A stretch of 64,000 bases of DNA, taken from assembly GCF_015476115.1 (NCBI RefSeq), contig NZ_CP064295.1, forward strand, positions 423,501-487,500. The letters are read 5' to 3'. This stretch comes from Aegicerativicinus sediminis. Its GTDB lineage: Bacteria; Bacteroidota; Bacteroidia; Flavobacteriales; Flavobacteriaceae. A program made the translations under genes and the position numbers. Positions 57,372-64,000 of this stretch are shown here, piece after piece (position 1 is the first letter of the stretch; each line of letters opens with the position of its first letter). The notes beneath the pieces were generated by a model. That model did not search any database. It saw only the letters and a program-made list of their open reading frames with translations, and was not told where the DNA came from.

Positions 57372-58592
57372 TCACACAACTTCTGCCACAACAAATGTGC
57401 TTCCGCCTACAAAGATAAAATCACTACCTGCAGAGTCCAGTTTTGCTTGATATAGAGCCTTTTTCACCGATTCAAATGATAAACAGTTAAAACCATGTTC
57501 ATGAAATAATTGGGTTAATTCATCAACATCCAAAGCCCTGGGTATTTGGGGTTGGCTCAAATAGTAAATAGCCTCTTTAGGCAACAGGCCAATTACCCTT
57601 TCCAGATTTTTATCTGCAACAAATCCCAAGACCATTCTCAATTGCCTATAATTTTGTTCCTTAATCTGAGAAACTACATAGTTTAGACCTTCAAAATTGT
57701 GGGCTGTATCGCAAACAACTAAAGGTTCTTCTCCTAATATTTGCCATCTTCCGAGAAGCCCGGTATTTTTAACCACATTATTCAATCCAGACCTAATTGA
57801 TTCCTTACTTAAATTATATCCTTTAGATTTTAAAACATTTAAAGCAACAGTGGCCGTAGTTACATTTTTAAGTTGATAACTACCCTTAAGATCAGTATTG
57901 TAGACATGATCCATTAAAAGTTGATCTGCATAATAAAGTTCAGAACCCTCAACCCTAGCTTTTGAATTAAAAATGGGGGTAGTCTCACTCTGGGTTTCCC
58001 CGATAACGACGGGTACTCCTTTTTTAATAATGCCAGCTTTTTCAACTGCAATTTTCTCTATGGTGTCTCCTAACAAAACAGTATGATCTAACCCTATATT
58101 AGTGATTACAGATAATTCTGGCATTATTACATTAGTTGAATCTAACCTTCCTCCTAACCCAGTTTCAATAACGGCAATATCTACCTTGTTATCTGAAAAA
58201 TATTTAAATGCGAGACCTACTGTCATTTCAAAAAATGACAATTGATTAAATTCAAAAAAGTTTCGGTTATTTTCGACAAAATCAACGACATAATCCTCTT
58301 CAATTAAATGACCATTGATTTTTATTCGCTCTCTAAAATCCTTTAAATGTGGAGATGTATATAGACCAGTTTTATAACCCGCTACCTGAAATACCGAAGC
58401 CAACATATGGCTAACCGAGCCTTTTCCATTTGTCCCAGCAACATGCACACTTTTAAAATACCTTTCAGGATTCCCAAGATGGGAACACAGATTTGTAGTA
58501 TTGGTGAGATCAGCCTTATATGCCATTGCGCCCTGACGCTGATACATTGGAAGTTGTTGAAACATCCAATTTACCGTTTGCTGATAGGTCAT
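57372..58592 (-). CDS. folC: folylpolyglutamate/dihydrofolate synthase (FolC)
   Basis: A 406-residue Mur-ligase-fold enzyme adding glutamate to folates (and possibly to dihydropteroate). The P-loop is HVAGTNGKGSVSHML near residue 50, with FKTGLYTSPHLKDFRERI, ETGLGGRLDSTN and the C-terminal VCDTAHNFEGL. It lies 4 nt after the tonB-like gene, so it is probably the last gene of the exbB-exbD-tonB transcript, although the functions are unrelated. Confidence 0.94.
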   Translation of the reverse strand: MTYQQTVNWMFQQLPMYQRQGAMAYKADLTNTTNLCSHLGNPERYFKSVHVAGTNGKGSVSHMLASVFQVAGYKTGLYTSPHLKDFRERIKINGHLIEEDYVVDFVENNRNFFEFNQLSFFEMTVGLAFKYFSDNKVDIAVIETGLGGRLDSTNVIMPELSVITNIGLDHTVLLGDTIEKIAVEKAGIIKKGVPVVIGETQSETTPIFNSKARVEGSELYYADQLLMDHVYNTDLKGSYQLKNVTTATVALNVLKSKGYNLSKESIRSGLNNVVKNTGLLGRWQILGEEPLVVCDTAHNFEGLNYVVSQIKEQNYRQLRMVLGFVADKNLERVIGLLPKEAIYYLSQPQIPRALDVDELTQLFHEHGFNCLSFESVKKALYQAKLDSAGSDFIFVGGSTFVVAEVV

Positions 58593-58596
58593 TATT

Positions 58597-59475
58597 CTAT
58601 TGGGAAATACTGAAGTTTATACTAACAAAACCTATTTGCCTAGCAGGTGCATTATTATCTGCTGGCCATTTATGTGAAAGTGCTATTTTCCTGGCAGGTT
58701 CTAGTAAACAAGGGGCTGTATTAGTGGTCCCCCTTACGCCTGGCTCAGCTGCAACAACCCTGCCACTCCTATCAACTTCAATCTTAACAACCACCAAGCC
58801 GTATTCATTACAATCTTGTTTGAAGATTGAATGAGTCGGTCGACCCCGTCCATTTAATCCATAACCTACACCACCCTTACCTGGTCCAGACCCACCAAAA
58901 TAACTCGGAGCATAAGGATCTCCATCTAATTGACCCTTATCTCCAGCTTTATTATCTGGACCTTCTCCGCCACTTGCAGTACCGGAGGAATTACTTACCC
59001 CACCTATTAAATCATCCAATCTCTTTTTCTTTGCCTCCTCTTCTCTTCGTTTTCTCTCCTCAGCTTCTCTCTTTTCTCTTTCAATTCTTTCTGCCTCTGC
59101 TTTTGCTCTAGCTTCTTCTCGCGCTTTAGCCTCAGCAGCAGCTTTTTGCTTCTTTATTGCAATAGCCTCCTCATTATCTTCAGTAAGGACGTTCTCTTTT
59201 TTAGGTTCGGCTGCAGCCGGTTGAGCCTTAACAGGTTCTGGATCGACCTTCTTAATCTCTTCTACTGGTTTTGAAGGCGCGGGCTTTAATGGCGCTTTCG
59301 GTTGAACATTACCGCTGCCAAAATCTGTTGAACCAAAATTAACGGCAACACCATACTCTTCTGGTGGATCTAAATAAGGTGGACCCACGACGAAAAGTAA
59401 TAATAGCAAGATCACGACTATTAAAGCAGTAATCTTTGCTGAGTTCCGTTCATGTTTGGTTTCTAAATATTTCAT
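58597..59475 (-). CDS. TonB-family energy transducer
   Basis: A 292-residue protein with one N-terminal membrane helix (ALIVVILLLLLFVVGPPYL), a long Pro/Lys/Glu-rich and then Ala/Glu/Arg-rich charged stretch (residues ~65-155, predicted extended and coiled helix) to span the periplasm, a Gly-rich linker and a C-terminal TonB-type domain (LVVVKIEVDRSGRVV ... GFVSINFSI). The charged helix is TolA-like in style. It follows exbD by 5 nt; together with ExbB and ExbD it would transmit proton-motive force to outer-membrane receptors. Confidence 0.88.
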   Translation of the reverse strand: MKYLETKHERNSAKITALIVVILLLLLFVVGPPYLDPPEEYGVAVNFGSTDFGSGNVQPKAPLKPAPSKPVEEIKKVDPEPVKAQPAAAEPKKENVLTEDNEEAIAIKKQKAAAEAKAREEARAKAEAERIEREKREAEERKRREEEAKKKRLDDLIGGVSNSSGTASGGEGPDNKAGDKGQLDGDPYAPSYFGGSGPGKGGVGYGLNGRGRPTHSIFKQDCNEYGLVVVKIEVDRSGRVVAAEPGVRGTTNTAPCLLEPARKIALSHKWPADNNAPARQIGFVSINFSISQ

Positions 59476-59480
59476 CTTTC

Positions 59481-59876
59481 TTAATTGGCCGGACGTACCG
59501 CCAATATCACTTTAAATTTATTTCTGTTGGCGATGTCCATGACTTTAACGACATTTTCAACTGGTACGCTTTCTTCAGCTCTCAACACTATTGTTGGCTT
59601 ATCTGTAGTGCCCAAGGCTGTAATCAGTTCATTTTCCAACATGGAAACACCTACCATTTTTTGATCGATATAGTACCTCAAATCCTTAGTGATACTAACA
59701 GAAACAGACTTTTTATTTTCAGTTTTTCCACTCGCCTTTGGCAATAAAATATCTATGGCATTGGTTGTTACCAAGGTAGAAGCAAGCATAAAAAATATAA
59801 GCAGCAAGAACACAATGTCAGTCATTGAGGACATGTTAAATTCCGGTGTTACTTTATTTCTTCCTCTTATATTCAT
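59481..59876 (-). CDS. exbD: ExbD-family proton channel subunit
   Basis: A 131-residue protein with one N-terminal transmembrane helix containing the functional Asp (MTDIVFLLLIFFMLAST) and a periplasmic domain ending in KFKVILAVRPAN. It pairs with ExbB to drive TonB. Its ATG overlaps the exbB stop as TAATG, showing translational coupling. Only one ExbD is seen here, while many Bacteroidota Ton loci have two. Confidence 0.94.
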   Translation of the reverse strand: MNIRGRNKVTPEFNMSSMTDIVFLLLIFFMLASTLVTTNAIDILLPKASGKTENKKSVSVSITKDLRYYIDQKMVGVSMLENELITALGTTDKPTIVLRAEESVPVENVVKVMDIANRNKFKVILAVRPAN

Positions 59877-60580
59877 TACAAGGGCTCATTTAAGTGATCC
59901 AAGAACTCCAATGAATTTGCTTCCATTTGATAAACGACCTTATTAGTCCTTACAACCAAATGGTTATATGCTATGTAGGCAACTATACCCACAATTAAAC
60001 CACCTACAGTGGTCGTCATGGCGGTATATAATCCATCTGCCAATAATTTTATATCAATTTGTCCGCCTGAATTAGCAATTTCAAATATGGAAAGAATCAT
60101 ACCAATTACTGTACCAAGAAATCCAATCATCGGGGCGGCTCCAGAAATTGTTGCAAGAATACTTACATTTTTCTCCAAGTTATATATCTCCAATCGACCG
60201 GCATTTTCTATAGTAGTATTAATATCGGCCAAAGGTTTACCGATTCGGGTAATTCCTTTATTTATTAATCTTGAAACTGGTGAATTTACTTGGGCACATA
60301 AAATTTGGGCCGAATCCACCTTGCCATGGGTAACATGGTCTTTAATCTGATTCATAAAGTTTGAATCTACCTTTGATGCAGCCTTTATAGCGAACAAACG
60401 TTCAAAATAAATATAAATGGCAACAACCAAAAGCACAAAAAGAATTCCGATAATGACCATACCTGCGGTACCGCCACTACCAATTAATTCGATGATAGAT
60501 AGGGTCTTCTGAACTGATTCTTCGTCAGTTAAAACTTCTGCACCTTCTTGCACTCCATCTTGCAATAACAATGAAATCAT
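59876..60580 (-). CDS. exbB: ExbB/MotA/TolQ-family proton channel protein
   Basis: A 234-residue inner-membrane protein of the MotA/TolQ/ExbB family. Three transmembrane segments are visible: VIIGILFVLLVVAIYIYFERL, then the pair GAAPMIGFLGTVIGMILSI and MTTTVGGLIVGIVAYIAYNH. Thr residues in these last two helices line the proton path in the family. It heads the exbB-exbD-tonB-folC run. Confidence 0.93.
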   Translation of the reverse strand: MISLLLQDGVQEGAEVLTDEESVQKTLSIIELIGSGGTAGMVIIGILFVLLVVAIYIYFERLFAIKAASKVDSNFMNQIKDHVTHGKVDSAQILCAQVNSPVSRLINKGITRIGKPLADINTTIENAGRLEIYNLEKNVSILATISGAAPMIGFLGTVIGMILSIFEIANSGGQIDIKLLADGLYTAMTTTVGGLIVGIVAYIAYNHLVVRTNKVVYQMEANSLEFLDHLNEPL

Positions 60581-60635
60581 ATAAAAGTTTTTTATTAGCT
60601 AGTTAAATAACGTAAGTTATATCGGTTAAGTATAT

Positions 60636-62030
60636 TTAAAATAATGTTCTGGTAAACATAAACATGAATGCACCCGCAAGGAATCCAACTAAAGCCAACC
60701 AAGAGATTTTCTTGAGGTACCAGAAGAAGTTGATTTTTTCCATTCCCATAGCCACAACACCTGCCGCTGAGCCAATGATTAACATACTTCCTCCAGTTCC
60801 TGCTGAGTAGGCTATAAAATGCCATAATTCATCATCCATTGGTTGATGGAACATGCCCAAACTAGCAGCTACCAAGGGCACATTATCAATTACGGCTGAG
60901 GCTACACCCAATAGAAGAACGACAATATCCGAAACACCAGAATGATGAAGTTCTGTGCCAAGCATTGGCATGGTTTCTTCCAAAGTTGAAGCAAATTCGA
61001 ATAAAATACCTAGAGATTCTAAAGCCGCTACTGCTAAAAGTATCCCTAAGAAAAATAGTATACTCGGTAATTCAATTTTAGATAAGGAATGATGAACAGG
61101 GCTATGGTCTGCATGTTCATCACTTTCGTGAGAATCAACCTCCGTCATACTAAATTTTGTGTTACTGTAAATCTCCGCAAATATTGCCACCACTCCCAAG
61201 GACAACATCATACCTACATAAGGTGGCAAATGTGTTATAACTTTGAAAATAGGAACAAATATGATAGCTCCTAAACCAAGGTATAGCATCGTTGAGCTAA
61301 ATTTTGACTTTACTTCTGTAACTTCCTCTTCGGTTACACTCAACTCTCCCTTAAATACTGGTAGAAATGATGCAATAAAAGATGGGATAACCATACAAAT
61401 TAAAGAAGGAACAAATAAATAACCTATCAAATGACCAGTGGAAACCTTATTTCCTATCCACAACATGGTAGTGGTAACATCCCCGATTGGTGACCAAGCT
61501 CCACCAGCGTTAGCTGCGATAATAATCAAACCAGCATACCAAAGACGAACATCTCTATCTTTCACAATTTTTTGTAGGATAGAAATTAAAACAATAGTAG
61601 CTGTAAGGTTATCAATGATTGCAGATAGAATAAACGCTAAAAATGAAAAGATCCAAAGAATTTTTCTTTTACTCCTTGTTTTTACAAAATCTTTAATGGT
61701 AGCAAATCCATTGAAATAATCAATTATTTCAACAATGGTCATTGCACCTAGCAGGAATACCAGAATTTCGGCTGTTTTCCCTAAATGATGTAGCAAAGTT
61801 TCTTCGAGTAGAACCCTTTTTTCTTCATGACCTAGGTCGGCAAAGCCATCCACAAGGGCATGTGCACCCGAGTCGAACCATTCACTAAAATGATCGAGAC
61901 CCAATGAAATAAGACCCCAACTTATTGCCATCATAACCAAGGCGGGGATTAACTTGTCAATTTTTAAACTATGTTCCAGAGTAATTGCTAAGTACCCAAA
62001 CACAAAGACTAAGACTACAATTGTTTCCAT
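60636..62030 (-). CDS. nhaD: NhaD-type Na+/H+ antiporter
   Basis: A 464-residue membrane protein with about 12-13 hydrophobic segments. Conserved NhaD/ion-transporter segments are FLLGAMTIVEIIDYFNGF, LSAIIDNLTATIVLISIL, NAGGAWSPIGDVTTTMLW and ASAVIDNVPLVAASLGMF, the two D-N motifs forming the ion site. It exports Na+ in exchange for protons, in keeping with a saline habitat. A His/Asp-rich loop (ESDEHADHSPVHHS) lies in the middle. It is 55 nt upstream of exbB on the same strand and may be cotranscribed. Confidence 0.93.
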   Translation of the reverse strand: METIVVLVFVFGYLAITLEHSLKIDKLIPALVMMAISWGLISLGLDHFSEWFDSGAHALVDGFADLGHEEKRVLLEETLLHHLGKTAEILVFLLGAMTIVEIIDYFNGFATIKDFVKTRSKRKILWIFSFLAFILSAIIDNLTATIVLISILQKIVKDRDVRLWYAGLIIIAANAGGAWSPIGDVTTTMLWIGNKVSTGHLIGYLFVPSLICMVIPSFIASFLPVFKGELSVTEEEVTEVKSKFSSTMLYLGLGAIIFVPIFKVITHLPPYVGMMLSLGVVAIFAEIYSNTKFSMTEVDSHESDEHADHSPVHHSLSKIELPSILFFLGILLAVAALESLGILFEFASTLEETMPMLGTELHHSGVSDIVVLLLGVASAVIDNVPLVAASLGMFHQPMDDELWHFIAYSAGTGGSMLIIGSAAGVVAMGMEKINFFWYLKKISWLALVGFLAGAFMFMFTRTLF

Positions 62031-62227
62031 CTAATTTTTTATAAAATAACTGCGGATTATGCTAAAACCAAAAGGCATCAGTAATGTTGATAAAATATTT
62101 CTTAAAAAGCTTTTTAAACTCGTCCTGTACAGAAAAGATTTGCAAGGGAACTATTGCAAACCCGTATGATATTTCTTGATTACTAAAAGGAAATTCTTTC
62201 ATTCAGTCGGGAGTTCTCCACAAATAT

Positions 62228-62249
62228 AAAAAACAAGAAGTTGTTTTTT
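62228..62249 (-). terminator. weak hairpin downstream of anmK
   Basis: A perfect 9-bp A/T-rich stem (AAAAAACAA / TTGTTTTTT) with a GAAG loop, flanked by TTCTCCA and TGGAGAA that could lengthen it with a bulge. It lies about 17 nt after the anmK stop. The low GC content makes termination uncertain. Confidence 0.4.
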
Positions 62250-62265
62250 GGAGAATGTCCAAATT

Positions 62266-63324
62266 TTAAGGATAATAAACCTTTCCGCTACTATGATTAT
62301 TTATTGCACCTGTGACGCTTGCAAGTACATTTATCTCATTTCGAAGTTTTAAGACTCCTAATAATCCAAAAATTAGAGCTTCTTTAAATTCAATAATACC
62401 AGGTTCTGGAACAATTATCCTTGCATTGGTTTTCTGTTGAATCTGTTCCATTAAGAATGAATTATATGCGCCACCGCCTGTAGCTAATACACTTGAATTG
62501 TCTTTAAGATCTTTACTAACCTGATATGCTATATGCTCTACAAATGTTCTCAACTTATCTTGAATGGGTAATTCAACGGAATTTAAAATAGGATCTACAT
62601 TCTCATTTACCCATTCTAACCCCAATGATTTAGGAATAGGTAAAGCATAGTAGGTCAGTCCATTCAGTTGGTTTAAAATTTTAGTATTCACATTTCCTGA
62701 CCGCGCAATTTCTCCAGCTGGATCATAGTCTTTACCCAGTGCCCTTGCTAAATTATTCAATACTATATTGGCAGGACACAAATCATAAGCCAACCTTCGC
62801 CCTTTGTATTTATGGGAAATGTTAGCAAAACCACCCAGATTCAAACAATAATCAAATTCTGAAAATAATAATTCATCTCCTATCGGCACTAATGGTGCAC
62901 CTTGACCCCCAAGTTCTACATCTTGAACCCTAAAATCACAAATCAAAGTTCGATTGAGTTTAGATGCAAGAATAGGGAGATTTCCTATTTGATAAGTGAG
63001 TCCTTTATTTGGCTGATGCAAAGCCGTATGTCCATGGGAACAAACAGCATCTAAATTATCTATACCATTCCTTTCCATGAAGTTACTTATGACCTCCGAC
63101 AAATAACTCGTATATAGTTGATCTATCTCCTTAAGACTATCATCATCTAAATTAACTAGTGAATTCAATTTGGTTGTCCAATAGCCATCATAATGCACAG
63201 TTTCAGTACATAAAATTTTGAATGCCCAATTTGCATTTTTCTGAAACTCAATAAAGGCTAAGTCAACTCCATCGAGCGATGTTCCAGACATGACTCCAAT
63301 GACCTTATAACTATTTTTAAGCAT
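62266..63324 (-). CDS. anmK: anhydro-N-acetylmuramic acid kinase
   Basis: A 352-residue sugar kinase that phosphorylates and opens 1,6-anhydro-MurNAc to MurNAc-6-phosphate in peptidoglycan recycling. The N-terminal ATP motif is GVMSGTSLDGVDLAF; SHGHTALHQP carries the substrate-side residues, LNLGGFANIS is the central ATP-binding segment and VLATGGGAYNSFLM the adenosine motif. It is divergent from the acyl-CoA dehydrogenase gene. The recycling enzyme Mpl is also in this window, at the other end. Confidence 0.94.
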   Translation of the reverse strand: MLKNSYKVIGVMSGTSLDGVDLAFIEFQKNANWAFKILCTETVHYDGYWTTKLNSLVNLDDDSLKEIDQLYTSYLSEVISNFMERNGIDNLDAVCSHGHTALHQPNKGLTYQIGNLPILASKLNRTLICDFRVQDVELGGQGAPLVPIGDELLFSEFDYCLNLGGFANISHKYKGRRLAYDLCPANIVLNNLARALGKDYDPAGEIARSGNVNTKILNQLNGLTYYALPIPKSLGLEWVNENVDPILNSVELPIQDKLRTFVEHIAYQVSKDLKDNSSVLATGGGAYNSFLMEQIQQKTNARIIVPEPGIIEFKEALIFGLLGVLKLRNEINVLASVTGAINNHSSGKVYYP

Positions 63325-63416
63325 ATTCGTAAATTTAGCTATCTATATTGAAAATACGCTAACAAAGAGGTATCTTTGACAAACTTTTTTGTGAATTTTC
63401 TAATTACTGACTTAAA

Positions 63417-64000
63417 ATGGATTTTAAACTTTCCGAAGAACAATTGATGATTAGGCAAGCCGCTAGAGATTTTGCACAACAAGAATTATTGCCGGGTGTA
63501 ATTGAGCGCGATGAGAATCAAACTTTTCCACATGAAGCAATTAAAAAAATGGGTGAATTAGGGTTTATGGGAATGATGGTAGATCCTAAATATGGCGGAA
63601 GCGGAATGGATACTGTTTCTTATGTCCTTGCCATGGAAGAAATTTCCAAAATAGATGCTTCCGCATCTGTTGTAATGTCCGTAAACAATTCACTAGTTTG
63701 CTGGGGACTTCAAAAATTTGGTACCGAAGAACAAAAAGAAAAATACCTCATAGATTTGGCTACCGGTAAAAAATTGGGAGCATTTTGCTTGAGTGAACCA
63801 GAAGCAGGTAGTGATGCAACTTCACAAAAAACAACTGCAATTGAAAAGGGAGACCATTATTTATTAAATGGCACTAAAAACTGGATTACCAATGGCGGTT
63901 CTGCAGATGTTTATTTAGTTATTGCCCAAACGCATATCGAGAAGAAACATAAAGGTATAAATGCGTTTATCATTGAAAAAGGATGGGAAGGATTCGAAAT
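63417..64000 (+). CDS. acyl-CoA dehydrogenase, 3' end missing (partial)
   Basis: The gene starts at the ATG at 63417 and runs off the right edge after 194 codons, about half of a usual ~380-residue enzyme. The N-terminal helical domain (FKLSEEQLMIRQAARDFAQ) and the start of the middle beta domain are present, including the FAD-binding signature GAFCLSEPEAGSDATS and NGTKNWITNGG. The catalytic Glu lies in the missing part. It oxidises acyl-CoA in fatty acid or branched-chain amino acid breakdown; the short-chain (butyryl-CoA) type is likely but not proven. Confidence 0.93.
   Translation, partial: MDFKLSEEQLMIRQAARDFAQQELLPGVIERDENQTFPHEAIKKMGELGFMGMMVDPKYGGSGMDTVSYVLAMEEISKIDASASVVMSVNNSLVCWGLQKFGTEEQKEKYLIDLATGKKLGAFCLSEPEAGSDATSQKTTAIEKGDHYLLNGTKNWITNGGSADVYLVIAQTHIEKKHKGINAFIIEKGWEGFE

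Noticed and set aside
57212..57394. Open frame of 60 codons on the minus strand
   Set aside because: It reads straight through tRNA-Val(TAC) and into the folC end; its protein has no family feature.
62082..62177. A 31-codon plus-strand frame between nhaD and anmK
   Set aside because: Short, no ribosome-binding site or recognisable motif; cannot be separated from chance.
1..64000. CRISPR arrays, insertion sequences, prophage or rRNA genes
   Set aside because: No regular short repeats with spacers, transposase motifs, phage structural genes or rRNA segments were seen.

Overview
The window is about 64 kb of AT-rich chromosome from a bacterium of the Bacteroidota, most likely a marine member of the Flavobacteriaceae. 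Three things support this: the type IX secretion (T9SS) and gliding genes porV, porU and gldJ; a secreted enzyme with a T9SS sorting tail; and the SusC-type carboxypeptidase-regulatory plus plug module. An NhaD-type Na+/H+ antiporter fits a marine habitat. I do not claim a genus. Most of the window is ordinary core genome, with no insertion sequence, prophage, CRISPR array, rRNA or integrase.

Layout. 0-3.5 kb: partial radC, a DUF1569 protein, mpl (peptidoglycan recycling) and an exported TPR protein. 3.6-10.2 kb: a 2219-residue alpha-2-macroglobulin carrying an internal SusC-like regulatory/plug module. 10.2-13.8 kb: an SDR, a DUF4136 lipoprotein, obgE and a fused hypoxanthine phosphoribosyltransferase-adenylate kinase. 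13.9-19.4 kb: purK-purE, an M3 peptidase, an ECF sigma factor with a tiny Cys-containing partner, and a UbiA-like membrane protein. 19.5-24.9 kb: gcvP, a KAS III-like enzyme, a methyltransferase and a GT2 glycosyltransferase. 25-34.7 kb: a PafA-like phosphatase, mlaE-mlaF, and a six-gene minus-strand run (M28 peptidase, SDR, HAD, SprT-like, mannose-1-P guanylyltransferase, DUF389), then an AraC-type regulator. 34.8-38.1 kb: pdhA-pdhC and cytidine deaminase. 38.2-46.6 kb: porV and porU divergent from gldJ, then murF. 46.7-57.3 kb: two tRNA-Val genes bracketing a fatty-acid-hydroxylase-like protein, a CDP-alcohol phosphatidyltransferase, an FN3-like lipoprotein and a 2573-residue pectate lyase-pectin methylesterase. 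57.4-64 kb: exbB-exbD-tonB-folC, nhaD, anmK and the start of an acyl-CoA dehydrogenase gene.

How the parts connect. PorU (the T9SS sortase) and PorV (its outer-membrane partner) are encoded near a T9SS cargo, the giant pectinase. That gene has a tandem 17-bp-spaced palindromic operator upstream and is followed after 6 nt by a lipoprotein gene and a good terminator, so the two look like one inducible pectin transcription unit outside any SusCD locus visible here. exbB-exbD-tonB would energise outer-membrane receptors of the SusC class. The macroglobulin carries a copy of that class's N-terminal regulatory/plug region where the protease bait region should be.

The strongest candidates for something undescribed are the macroglobulin with a SusC plug in its bait position, the dual-activity pectinase with tandem 385-residue repeats and its operator pair, and the ECF sigma/mini-partner pair.
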